Of a stretch of 64,000 nt of DNA, positions 1-7,091 are shown piece after piece. Within the stretch, counting starts at the first letter, position 1. Each line of letters begins with the position of its first letter. This DNA comes from JADLCX01 sp964630785 (GTDB lineage Bacteria; Planctomycetota; Phycisphaerae; Phycisphaerales; UBA1924), in the NCBI GenBank assembly GCA_964630785.1, contig CAZVZG010000009.1, forward strand, positions 1 to 64,000. Direction: 5' to 3'. Made by a program: the position numbers and the translations under genes. A model generated the notes under the pieces. The model made no database searches and was not told the DNA's origin. It saw only the letters and a list, made by a program, of their open reading frames with translations.

Positions 1-363
1 TCAGGTTGTCGCGACTCTGTATCGGCTTCAACCACCGTTTTGGGATAGCGTCTTACTGCTGGATTCGGCGGCTTGCTCGTGGAGACGCCCGTCCGCTACC
101 CAAGCCGTCGATCGGCGCGCGGGGGGCACTTGATCCCGCATCGGCACGTTCAGCGAGCGACTTCACCACGCCCCGGCCAAATCGCGCCGAATGCCGAGCG
201 GTTCGGACTGATCCGCACCCTCTATAGATGGACTCGCCGCTGATGCAGAGAGGGCTGGCCGCCCTCCCCGGCACCCCTCCCGCCCGGAACGATGCACCCC
301 AAGCCATTGGGGATCGAGCGACCAGCAACGCATCCCGTGTTCGATCGACGTACACTGGTCTCG
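1..363. other. gene-free left edge
   Basis: I see no supported gene here. Open frames exist on both strands but show no family resemblance and no Shine-Dalgarno-led start. It probably contains the end of an upstream transcription unit and the promoter of the restriction gene (TACACT at 351-356). Confidence 0.5.
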
Positions 364-1191
364 ATGCCGAACCCGCCGCCTCTGAATCCCGAGATCCAAG
401 CGCTCGCCGCGAGCATGGAAGCCTTTGAAGCATCAGAGAGCGTTGCAAACACAGGCACGGGCGCGCGGCGAGAGGGCGAGGACTTCGAGCGGTTGACCGC
501 GCGTCTGTGGCTTTCCTTCCGTCGCGTTGCGGAATCGGGCGGGGCACAGGTTTCGACCGTGGCGGGAGTTGGAACACGCCGCTACGCCAAGTTGACCGTC
601 GGGACGCGGTCCATGTTTGTTCCTACATCGGCATCGGACGGCGTGACGAACCCGAGCGCCGAGCAATCGCGATGGCTCGAAGTCGTGTTCGGCGTCAACG
701 ATCTGATCGCCGCGTTCCCGACCGAGGCGGAGGCCGTCCGCAAGTACGCGCCGGGGTCCGGCCCCTACGCCGGGGCACAGTACCCGACGATCTACGACGG
801 GCTTTCGACGAAGTTTGACGACACCGTTGTTCTCGTGGATGGGGGCGTCCTCCGCGAGAAGATCATGCTGGAGTACAAGACGGCCAAGTCGAGCGCCGGG
901 CGGCAGATCGACGGGAACGCCCACGAGCGGCTTTCTTTCCAGATCATGCAGTATCTGGAGGTGGCGACCCGCTACACCAAATGCAGCCTCATGGTGATGG
1001 CGAACGGGGCGTTCATCCGCTACCGCAACAAGTACCACGTCAACTTTCACGTCCAGGCGGATCGCCTGAAGAACTTCGCGTGGTTCTCGATGGAGCACGC
1101 CTGCACGGCGATGGAGTACACCCGGTTCCTCACGGGCCTTCTGTCATGGTTGTTTGAGGGCACCTCTCGCACACCGGGGAACGCGCGTTGA
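364..1191 (+). CDS. probable type II restriction endonuclease
   Basis: Predicted cytoplasmic DNA-cleaving partner of the methyltransferase that follows. It has 275 residues from the ATG at 364. An in-frame ATG at 292 would add 24 residues, but TACACT at 351-356 could be a -10 box leaving the 364 start almost leaderless. The recognisable part is a PD-(D/E)XK-like core: Asp152/Asp153, then Glu170-Tyr-Lys172 after a short strand and turn. A Gly-Glu-Asp-Phe-Glu segment lies near residue 38. The stop overlaps the TTG start of the methyltransferase by four bases, so the two are translationally coupled. I recognise no specific endonuclease family. The call rests on the core motif and the partner; the recognition site is unknown. 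Confidence 0.6.
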   Translation: MPNPPPLNPEIQALAASMEAFEASESVANTGTGARREGEDFERLTARLWLSFRRVAESGGAQVSTVAGVGTRRYAKLTVGTRSMFVPTSASDGVTNPSAEQSRWLEVVFGVNDLIAAFPTEAEAVRKYAPGSGPYAGAQYPTIYDGLSTKFDDTVVLVDGGVLREKIMLEYKTAKSSAGRQIDGNAHERLSFQIMQYLEVATRYTKCSLMVMANGAFIRYRNKYHVNFHVQADRLKNFAWFSMEHACTAMEYTRFLTGLLSWLFEGTSRTPGNAR

Positions 1192-2276
1192 TCAAGTACA
1201 TCGGCTCCAAACGAACGCTCATCCCCGTCATCCTCGAAGCCGTCCGCAGGGCGGCGAACGCTCATTCGGTCATCGACCTCTTTTCCGGCACATCGCGCGT
1301 CGGTCACGCTTTGAAGAGCGCTGGGTATCGCGTCCTCTCGAACGACCACAACGCCTACGCCGCGACGCTCGCGCGCTGCTACGTGCAGGCCGACGCCGAG
1401 GACGTGATCGAGGACGCGAGGAAACTCGTCCGCGAGTTCAACGCGATGGCGGGCGAGCCGGGGTACTTTACCGAGACGTTCTGCATCAAGTCCCGATTCT
1501 TCCAACCCAAGAACGGGGCGCGGATCGACGCGATCCGCGAGGCCATCGCGGCCAAAGGGCTGGAGCCGGAACTCGAAGCGGTGATGCTCGTTTCGCTCAT
1601 GGAGGCCGCCGACCGCGTGGACTCCACGACCGGCCTGCAAATGGCGTACTTGAAAACGTGGGCGCCGCGGGCCCACAACGACCTGGAGCTGCGCATCCCC
1701 GAGGTCTTGCCGCGCGCCAAGCACGGCAAGGGCCGGGCGACGTGCCTGGATGCGCTCGAAGCGGCCAAACTCCTCGAAGGCGACGTGGCGTACATCGACC
1801 CGCCGTACAACCAGCACTCGTACCTTGGCAACTACCACGCCTGGGAATCGCTCGTGCGATGGGACAAGCCGGAGGTGTACGGCATCGCCTGCAAGCGGGT
1901 GGACGTGCGGCAGCGGCAGAGCATCTTCAACAGCCGCCCGCAGTTCGCGGGCGTGATGCGGAAACTCCTCGCCGCCGTCCGCGCGCCCGTGCTGGTCGTG
2001 TCGTTCAACAACGAGGGCTACCTAGACAAGGCCGAGATGGAATCCATGCTCGCGGCCCTGTGGGATGGTGAGGGCAAAGTCACGACCATCGAGAACGACT
2101 TCAAGCGGTACGTCGGCGCGCAGATCGGCATCTACAACCCGCAGGGCGAGAAGGTCGGCAAGGTCAGCCACCTGACGAACAAGGAATACGTGTACGTCGT
2201 CTCGCGCGAGTGCCTGGCCGAACGGCTCGCGCCGATGCAGGCCGCGCCAGCCGAGCAGATGGGCCTGTTCGCCTGA
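1188..2276 (+). CDS. D12-class adenine-specific DNA methyltransferase
   Basis: Modification enzyme transferring a methyl group from S-adenosylmethionine to N6 of adenine in DNA. 362 residues, starting at TTG within the overlap TTGA with the upstream gene. N-terminal IKYIGSKR and DLFSGT (residues 30-35) form the SAM-binding motif I, and DPPY at 204-207 is the catalytic motif IV, followed by NQHSYLGNYHAWE. The order motif I then DPPY with a helical insert between is typical of the D12/Dam-like class. Coupling to the preceding PD-(D/E)XK-like gene makes a complete type II restriction-modification pair. The C-terminus VYVVSRE followed by a short tail looks intact. It is followed directly by G+C-rich hairpin repeats. 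Confidence 0.9.
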   Translation: MIKYIGSKRTLIPVILEAVRRAANAHSVIDLFSGTSRVGHALKSAGYRVLSNDHNAYAATLARCYVQADAEDVIEDARKLVREFNAMAGEPGYFTETFCIKSRFFQPKNGARIDAIREAIAAKGLEPELEAVMLVSLMEAADRVDSTTGLQMAYLKTWAPRAHNDLELRIPEVLPRAKHGKGRATCLDALEAAKLLEGDVAYIDPPYNQHSYLGNYHAWESLVRWDKPEVYGIACKRVDVRQRQSIFNSRPQFAGVMRKLLAAVRAPVLVVSFNNEGYLDKAEMESMLAALWDGEGKVTTIENDFKRYVGAQIGIYNPQGEKVGKVSHLTNKEYVYVVSRECLAERLAPMQAAPAEQMGLFA

Positions 2277-2280
2277 GTCC

Positions 2281-2378
2281 GGGCGGGGGGTGCCGCCCCC
2301 CCGTGGCGGCAGCCCCGCAAGCCACGAGCCCGCGCAATGTTCCGAGCGGGGGGTGCCGGGGGGCGGCAGCCCCCGGCG
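2281..2378. repeat. two copies of a G+C-rich hairpin repeat
   Basis: Two related elements at 2281-2318 and 2346-2378 share GCGGGGGGTGCCG and GGCGGCAGCCCC. The second folds as TGCCGGGGG against CCCCCGGC. The same element recurs at 4881-4913 and, inverted, at 6948-6979 and 11036-11067. They sit directly after a stop codon, like REP-type or terminator-like intergenic repeats. Confidence 0.75.
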
Positions 2379-2445
2379 TTTGCGACAGGTGCTAACTGAC
2401 ATCACACACAGAAATCGGAACCGACCCCGCGCGGGCTGGGACGGG

Positions 2446-2451
2446 TATACT
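2446..2451 (+). promoter_or_regulatory. possible -10 box for the TIR operon
   Basis: TATACT lies 28 bases before the first ATG of the three-gene TIR operon. I see no convincing -35 hexamer, so this is a weak assignment based on position and a near-consensus -10. Confidence 0.35.
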
Positions 2452-2479
2452 GAGCTCCGGCAATACATGGAGGTTTTCA

Positions 2480-2731
2480 ATGCCGAATGAAGGACACGAC
2501 CCCAACTGGTCCGCCGTGATCGCCCGCTGCCTCGCTTATCTCTGCCTCAAAAACTCCGAGCACCGCGACAAGTCCACGCTGGAGCAGTCGGCTTTCCTCG
2601 AAAAACTGGGCCTGCCGATGCACGACCGAGCGGGTGTCGTCGGAAGCACGCCGGGTTCCCTGCGGGAACTCGCCCGACAGGCGCGGAACAAGAAGGGAGG
2701 GAAGCGGAATGGCAAGGGGAAGCGTGGTTGA
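2480..2731 (+). CDS. small protein, first gene of TIR operon
   Basis: 83-residue hypothetical protein. The start has GGAGG seven bases upstream. The N-terminus (PNEGHDPNWSAVIARCLAYLCL) is helical and contains two Cys residues. The C-terminal 20 residues are mostly Lys, Arg and Gly, as expected for nucleic-acid contact. I recognise no family. Its last 23 bases overlap the next gene, and the third gene encodes a TIR-like protein, so the three are probably co-expressed. A regulatory or adaptor role in a defence operon is possible but not shown. Confidence 0.65.
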   Translation: MPNEGHDPNWSAVIARCLAYLCLKNSEHRDKSTLEQSAFLEKLGLPMHDRAGVVGSTPGSLRELARQARNKKGGKRNGKGKRG

Positions 2732-2975
2732 AGAACTGAACGAGCGTGCCGAGGGCATGAGGGCCTTCGAGTCTCGATTGGTCAGCCTATTGGGCTTGCT
2801 GCTGGTTCAAGAGCGCAAGCAGACCGACCAGATCGGCTTGCTTGGCCGGGCGGGGTTCAAGCCCGCCGAAATCGCGGCCTTGCTCGGGACGACGCGGAAC
2901 ACGGTCAGCGTCGAACTGTCGAATCAACGCAGAGGCAAGAAGCCAAAGGCGGGCAAGAAGTCCAAGAAGAAGTGA
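2709..2975 (+). CDS. sigma-region-4-like HTH protein
   Basis: 88 residues from the ATG at 2709, which overlaps the preceding gene. The central part contains a helix-turn-helix of the sigma-70 region 4 type (GFKPAEIAALLGTTRNTVSV), and the tail is a Lys/Gly-rich basic run ending in three lysines. It probably binds DNA or RNA polymerase. It lies six bases before the TIR-like gene, so it may set the expression of that gene or sense a trigger. A longer in-frame start at 2634 would lie inside the upstream gene and is less likely. Confidence 0.65.
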   Translation: MARGSVVEELNERAEGMRAFESRLVSLLGLLLVQERKQTDQIGLLGRAGFKPAEIAALLGTTRNTVSVELSNQRRGKKPKAGKKSKKK

Positions 2976-2981
2976 GCCACG

Positions 2982-3845
2982 ATGGCCAAGATCAACCCGA
3001 AGTTGCTCGCCGACATCATGTTCAAGACAAGCCTGAGCCGCGCGCAGGCGTATGCCAGGATTCAGCAGACGGCGAACCGAGAGACACTCCCTCGCGATCT
3101 TGCCGCGATCAAACTCGGCTCAGAAGTTGGCGTGAATATCAACAAATATGCGGACGCTTCGCAACTGGCGCAGTTGCGGCAGGCCGGTAGCCCCGTGTCC
3201 CCACCGAACGGTGCCGGCGCTGTCACTCCAGCGCCGAACAGGGCAACGCCGAAGGGAGCGGGAAAGTCTGGCAAGAAGGCTGGAAAGAAGCCGCCGAACC
3301 AGGTGTTCGTGGTCCACGGACGCGATCGGTCCGCCAAGGACGCCATGTTTGCGTTCCTGCGCGCGGTTGGCGTCAAACCGATTGAATGGAACTCAGCACT
3401 GGCCATGAGCAAGAAGGCGGCTCCGTACATCGGGGAGATTCTTGAAGCGGCGTTTGCCAACGCCCGCGCCATCGTCGTCTTGCTCACCCCGGACGATCTC
3501 GTGCAACTGCGGCCCGACCTCGTGACCGCGACCGACAAGCCATACGAACGCACGCTGACGGGGCAAGCGCGGCCGAATGTGCTGTTCGAAGCCGGAATGG
3601 CCTTCGCCACCCATCCGGGCCGCACGTTGCTCGTGCAGGTCGGCAATGTCAAGGAGTTCAGCGACGTAGGCGGGCGTCACGTTGTCCACATGACCAGCGA
3701 TTACTCCAAGCGTCAGGAGTTGGCAACCAAACTCACCAATGCCGGGTGTGATGTGGACACGTCGGGCAGCGACTGGGTGACGGCGGGCGACTTCACCGAC
3801 CCGCAAGCCCGTGCGCCGAAGAAGAAGGCGAAGAAGCGCAAGTAG
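2982..3845 (+). CDS. TIR-like predicted nucleotide-binding protein
   Basis: 287 residues. An N-terminal helical part (1-60) is followed by a Gly/Lys/Pro linker (70-105) and a TIR-like domain (about 106-270) of the kind annotated as predicted nucleotide-binding protein containing TIR-like domain. VFVVHGRD (108-115) is the first strand, and NVLFEAGMA (199-207) carries Glu203, which matches the NADase glutamate of TIR enzymes. Relatives act as NAD+-consuming effectors in anti-phage systems, including some CBASS and TIR-only systems; this is family knowledge, not shown here. The C-terminus is a Lys/Arg run. The gene closes an operon with two small basic proteins, and I see no cyclase or Argonaute gene beside it. 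Confidence 0.8.
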   Translation: MAKINPKLLADIMFKTSLSRAQAYARIQQTANRETLPRDLAAIKLGSEVGVNINKYADASQLAQLRQAGSPVSPPNGAGAVTPAPNRATPKGAGKSGKKAGKKPPNQVFVVHGRDRSAKDAMFAFLRAVGVKPIEWNSALAMSKKAAPYIGEILEAAFANARAIVVLLTPDDLVQLRPDLVTATDKPYERTLTGQARPNVLFEAGMAFATHPGRTLLVQVGNVKEFSDVGGRHVVHMTSDYSKRQELATKLTNAGCDVDTSGSDWVTAGDFTDPQARAPKKKAKKRK

Positions 3846-3865
3846 ACATCTCCGCGAAGCGGCCC

Positions 3866-4549
3866 CTACGCCGCCACCGTCGCCGTCGTGACCTCGCTCC
3901 ACGGCCCCTTTTCGCCGCGGGTGCTGACCCAGCGGAGCATGTAGACGGCCGTCTTGCCGCCGTCGGCGGCGCGGTACTCGGCGGTGATGCTCGGGCGGGT
4001 CGCCATCGTGAGGAACGCGAGCGCGGCGGGGTCGGTCGGCGCGGGCAGCCCGGCGTCGATCAGTTTCACCCACACCTCCGCGCCCAGCACGCCCCTGGGC
4101 CGGGCGCGGCGGGTCGGCGTGGCTTCATCGGTGAGGCGCAGCGTGTGCGTGAGGCGCTGCCCCGCGTGTACATCCGCCCGCGGGCGCGTGGTCGGGACAC
4201 GGCTCGGGAGAGCCGTGCCACCCCGGACGCTGATGCCGATGGTGGCGCGGTCGGCGTCGGTGGTCCCGCCCCACGCCTGCACGAAGTTGGTCACGGGGCG
4301 GACCTGGGTTTCGAGCGCGGCCCGGGCGGCGTCCTTGGCCTGCCGCGCCCCCTCGGCGGCGGCCCGGGCCTTGACGTGCGCGGGGTACAGCGCGTTCCAC
4401 GCATCCAGGGCCTTGTTCAGCGGTGTGAGCAGGTTCGGGTCCAGCCCCTGGTCGTCGTAGAACTTCTTGACGGCCGCGGCGTAGTGGGCCGCCCACGCGG
4501 AAAAGTCGCCGTCGGGCCGGGGCATGTAGTGTTCGCCGGAGCGGGACAT
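3866..4549 (-). CDS. fibronectin-III-like protein, paralogue 1
   Basis: 227 residues, start preceded by GGAGG. The N-terminal half is helical (DFSAWAAHYAAAVKKFYDD, then an Ala-rich stretch with RAAAEGARQAKDAARAALE). The C-terminal half resembles a fibronectin type III fold (ITAEYRAADGGKTAVYMLRW, then KGPWSEVTTATVA). There is no signal peptide. The gene at 11627-12340 has the same plan: helical N-terminus with an ARAAFNAAESARQAARAAT stretch, Pro-rich linker, then an Fn3-like end. Both have a 21-bp repeat array upstream. Function is unknown; a structural or binding role is only a guess. Confidence 0.75.
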   Translation of the reverse strand: MSRSGEHYMPRPDGDFSAWAAHYAAAVKKFYDDQGLDPNLLTPLNKALDAWNALYPAHVKARAAAEGARQAKDAARAALETQVRPVTNFVQAWGGTTDADRATIGISVRGGTALPSRVPTTRPRADVHAGQRLTHTLRLTDEATPTRRARPRGVLGAEVWVKLIDAGLPAPTDPAALAFLTMATRPSITAEYRAADGGKTAVYMLRWVSTRGEKGPWSEVTTATVAA

Positions 4550-4612
4550 GTGCGGGCCTCCGAACGCCGAGGAATCGGCCCCGGCGCGGGTATCTTCGAC
4601 TCCGTGCGCCGC

Positions 4613-4801
4613 ATTCGCGACGCGATGCGCGAGCCGTCGGACGCGATCATCGGCCCGGCGGGCGCGACACTTCAGCCGGCGGACGCGACAAGCCGAGAAT
4701 CGCACGCGACAGCAGACCCGGCGGACGCGACGGATGACCTGTCGCGTGCGACGGGCGAGTCGGCGGGCGCGACAACCGCCTTGGCGGACGCGACAACCGA
4801 C
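4613..4801 (-). repeat. 21-bp tandem array upstream of Fn3-like gene 1
   Basis: Eight exact-length 21-bp units fill 4634-4801 without indels, with one more degenerate unit at 4613-4633. The conserved core is GGCGGACGCGAC on the plus strand, and the last seven bases of each unit vary (for example AACCGAC, AACCGCC, GGATGAC). The array ends 63-84 bases before the ATG of the minus-strand gene at 4549. The period is two helical turns, so repeated sites would face the same side of the DNA. Confidence 0.85.
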
Positions 4802-4880
4802 CCGGCGGGTGGCGGGGGCGGGGGCCGCCGAAGCGGAAACCGCCGATGCCGGCCCGCAGACGAACCTCTCGATGCCTTCG

Positions 4881-4913
4881 GCGGGGGGTGCCAGGGGGCG
4901 GCAGCCCCCGGCA
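4881..4913. repeat. G+C-rich hairpin repeat, third copy
   Basis: GCGGGGGGTGCCAGGG followed by GGCGGCAGCCCCCGGCA. It belongs to the same family as 2281-2378, 6948-6979 and 11036-11067. It lies in the 558-base stretch between the 21-bp array and the retron-type operon. Confidence 0.75.
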
Positions 4914-5018
4914 TAAGCGAAGGCAGAATCCGGGAATCTGCACGAAATCCGTTCGGTGTATTTGACTATACGGCAAAGTCCATCTACCGTATGTTCAGCC
5001 GCAAGGGCGGCGTGTTCT

Positions 5019-5345
5019 TTGACAATCGCAAACCGCAGCCGTTCAGATGGTACCGCCCCGCCGTGGCCCGAGCTTGTCTCGGGCCACTCCGTCGCGCGAC
5101 CCACAATGAACGTGTCGTTGATGGTCTTGTTCGACTCATGGACTGGTGCGCTGGCATCGGCAACGAGGAGTAACAAGAGCAGCACCGAGCACGGAGCATG
5201 GGCATCGTCGCGAAGGGACTTGTTCGTTCACCTGTATAGAGAACAACAGTCAGAGAACGGGGAGTCGTCACGAGTCACCAGGGCGATCTTGGAGGTCGTG
5301 GCGGTCCGTTCCCGATCGCCGTGCAGAAACACGGCGGTACCTACA
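5019..5345 (+). ncRNA. candidate structured RNA upstream of the RT operon
   Basis: No gene is supported between 4802 and 5359. The part nearest the operon has a TTGACA hexamer (5019-5024) and several dyads on the same strand. GTGGCCCGAG pairs with CTCGGGCCAC (5063-5072 with 5078-5087, five-base loop). GGCGATC pairs with GATCGCC (5282-5288 with 5314-5320), and CCGTG with CACGG (5319-5323 with 5330-5334). Retron RTs need an msr-msd RNA usually encoded close upstream of the RT or its accessory gene, and this is the only gene-free space of suitable size. The boundaries and the priming guanosine cannot be placed by eye. Confidence 0.3.
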
Positions 5346-5359
5346 TAAGGAGTTCAGCA

Positions 5360-5653
5360 ATGAACCACCCTTTGCGGCGGCGGTTGGAGCCTTTCGGGCT
5401 CCCGATTGTTGAGGTGGAGTTCGCTACTCGGGTCTGGAAAGACCCCGAGGTGCGGGCGACCCTCGTTGGTGATCGGCGTCAAATCGTTGATACGGCTCTG
5501 CGAATCCTCGAAGAGGCCAAGCAGAACCAGATCGACGGTCGGATCGAGGTGGATGAGCGGCACGCCCGCATCCTGTTGTTGGCCATCGGGGTGACCCAGG
5601 CTTGGATGCGCGACTTGTTGTTCTTCCGGTTCGAGGACGACGAGCAGACCTAA
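5360..5653 (+). CDS. 97-residue protein, first gene of RT operon
   Basis: Hypothetical cytoplasmic protein. The ATG at 5360 has AAGGAG nine bases upstream. The sequence begins MNHPLRRRLEPFGLP and is otherwise mostly helical and acidic, with DRRQIVDTALRILEEAKQN in the middle and FRFEDDEQT at the end. No motif or family is recognised. It lies 24 bases before the HTH gene and is probably co-transcribed with it and the reverse transcriptase, which makes it a candidate third component of that system. Confidence 0.7.
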   Translation: MNHPLRRRLEPFGLPIVEVEFATRVWKDPEVRATLVGDRRQIVDTALRILEEAKQNQIDGRIEVDERHARILLLAIGVTQAWMRDLLFFRFEDDEQT

Positions 5654-5677
5654 CTCCCCTTTTTTCGAGATTCACGA

Positions 5678-5995
5678 ATGCTTGCAGTCGGCAAAGCAAT
5701 TCGAACGTTGAGAGCCCGCAAAGGCGTGAGCCAGAAGGAACTGGCCGAGCGGGCGGACATCACGCCGTCATTCCTCAGCCTCGTTGAGGGCGACCGGCGC
5801 GATGCCAGCATCAAAGTCATCGAGCGCATCGCCGCGGCGCTCGACGTGTCCCCGGAAGTCCTCATCTGGGAATCCGTTGAGCTGCCCGACAATCTGCCCG
5901 CGCAGGACCGCCGTATGTGCGAGCTTGCCAAGGTCATCGTCCGAGGGGTGTACGCGAATGCGACAAGAGCCGCCGACGATCCGATGCCCGCTTGA
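5678..5995 (+). CDS. XRE-family HTH protein of retron-type operon
   Basis: 105 residues. Residues 4-60 form a classic XRE/Cro HTH domain (IRTLRARKGVSQKELAERAD, then ITPSFLSLVEGDRRDASIKV). The C-terminal 40 residues are helical and not recognised. The reverse transcriptase starts inside the end of this gene (38-base overlap from 5958). One class of retrons (type VI in the published retron typing) pairs its RT with a small HTH protein, so this may be the accessory protein rather than a simple repressor. It could also autoregulate the operon. Confidence 0.85.
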   Translation: MLAVGKAIRTLRARKGVSQKELAERADITPSFLSLVEGDRRDASIKVIERIAAALDVSPEVLIWESVELPDNLPAQDRRMCELAKVIVRGVYANATRAADDPMPA

Positions 5996-6938
5996 ACCAC
6001 GCATCGTGACCGTCCAAAGCCTCGCGGCTCTGGTTGGACTCCCCGTCAACAAACTGGAACGCCTGGTGCTGGATGCGCCCTCACTCTACACGAGTTTCGA
6101 GGTGCCGAAGCCCAACGGCAAGACCCGCACCATCCGCCCGCCTGCGCGGCCTCTGCGAGACCTCCAGCGGGCTCTTCTGGACTTGCTTCAAGAGCGCGTG
6201 AGGTACCCCCGTTGGATGATGGGCGGTGTACCGAATCGGTCCATCTTCGATCATGCCAAGCCCCACGTCGGCCGGAAAATGGTGGCGACATTCGATGTCA
6301 AGGCGTTCTACCCCAGCACCAAGCCCGCGATGGTGCTGGCCGTGCTTGAGCAACTTGGCTTGGGCGATGCTGCGGCAGCTGCCGTGGTTCGGCTTGTGAC
6401 CAAGGACGATGAGTTGCCGCAGGGCAGCCCGACCAGCGGATTCTTGGCCAATCTCGCGCTCGAACCCGCCGACCGGCGCATCGACGCGCTCTGCCGCAAG
6501 CACGGCTTGACCTTCACTCGGTACGTCGATGACATGGCGATCTCCGGTGATGCGGACTTGACCAAGCTTCAAGGCGCAATCATCGACGCGGTGAGAGCGT
6601 GCGGCTACGAAGTCGCGCCCGAGAAGATTCGATACATGAGCCGCAACGAGGCCCAGCTGGTCACGAAACTGCGCGTGAACGACAAGATGCGCCCAACGCG
6701 GGAGTTCATGGCCGAGGTCAAGGCCGATATCTGGGAATGCTTGACTGCGGGTGCGGCGGTCGTCGCCGCTGAGCGTGGTGTGCAGTTGCACAGTCTGAAA
6801 AACAGTCTCAACGGCAAAGTCGGGCACATCCAGGGCGCGGACAGCATCGAGGGTGCAAAACTGCGGCGCAGGCTTTTAGGCGTGGACTGGACGCAGACTG
6901 AACCCGCTTCAGTCAACGATCTTGCCTCAACCGTCTGA
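5958..6938 (+). CDS. retron-type reverse transcriptase
   Basis: 326 residues from the ATG at 5958 (GAGGGG upstream); a GTG at 6006, after the HTH stop, is an alternative. The RT core is intact: TFDVKAFYPS with catalytic Asp113, QGSPTSG at 155-161, and YVDD at 189-192. Retron hallmarks are present in diverged form: HAKPH at 99-103 where most have NAxxH, and LVTKLRVN at 234-241 where most have VTGLxVN. This fits a short retron or retron-like RT rather than a group II intron RT, because no maturase or endonuclease domain follows. The partner RNA is unassigned (see 5019-5345). A hairpin repeat follows ten bases after the stop. Confidence 0.88.
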   Translation: MRQEPPTIRCPLEPRIVTVQSLAALVGLPVNKLERLVLDAPSLYTSFEVPKPNGKTRTIRPPARPLRDLQRALLDLLQERVRYPRWMMGGVPNRSIFDHAKPHVGRKMVATFDVKAFYPSTKPAMVLAVLEQLGLGDAAAAAVVRLVTKDDELPQGSPTSGFLANLALEPADRRIDALCRKHGLTFTRYVDDMAISGDADLTKLQGAIIDAVRACGYEVAPEKIRYMSRNEAQLVTKLRVNDKMRPTREFMAEVKADIWECLTAGAAVVAAERGVQLHSLKNSLNGKVGHIQGADSIEGAKLRRRLLGVDWTQTEPASVNDLASTV

Positions 6939-6947
6939 GTTGCCGAT

Positions 6948-6979
6948 GCCGGGGGCTGCCGCCCCCCGGCACCCCCCGC
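6948..6979. repeat. G+C-rich hairpin repeat, inverted copy
   Basis: GCCGGGGGCTGCCGCC then CCCCGGCACCCCCCGC. This is the reverse-complement orientation of the element at 2346-2378, and it lies just after the RT stop codon. Confidence 0.75.
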
Positions 6980-7091
6980 TTGAATGCGCGGGCGGTTGAG
7001 CACCGCGCCTCCGCGCCCGCGCCGGTCGCCCGCTTCCGGGGCGCGGGCCGTGGTACACTGTCCGCACGCGGCCTCTCCCCAGGGAGTCAGC

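Noticed and set aside
2982..3845. CBASS or Thoeris system
   Set aside because: No nucleotidyltransferase cyclase, ThsA/SIR2 or macro/STING-type partner is adjacent, so only the TIR-like effector can be supported.
4634..4801. CRISPR array
   Set aside because: Units are contiguous 21-mers with a short variable tail, not repeats of 23-40 bp separated by unique spacers, and no cas gene is present. The same holds for 11299-11466.
5958..6938. Diversity-generating retroelement
   Set aside because: No template/variable repeat pair, no Avd gene and no lectin-type target were seen; the RT motifs fit the retron group better.
5958..6938. Group II intron RT
   Set aside because: No maturase (X) or endonuclease domain follows the RT core, and no intron domain V hairpin was recognised.
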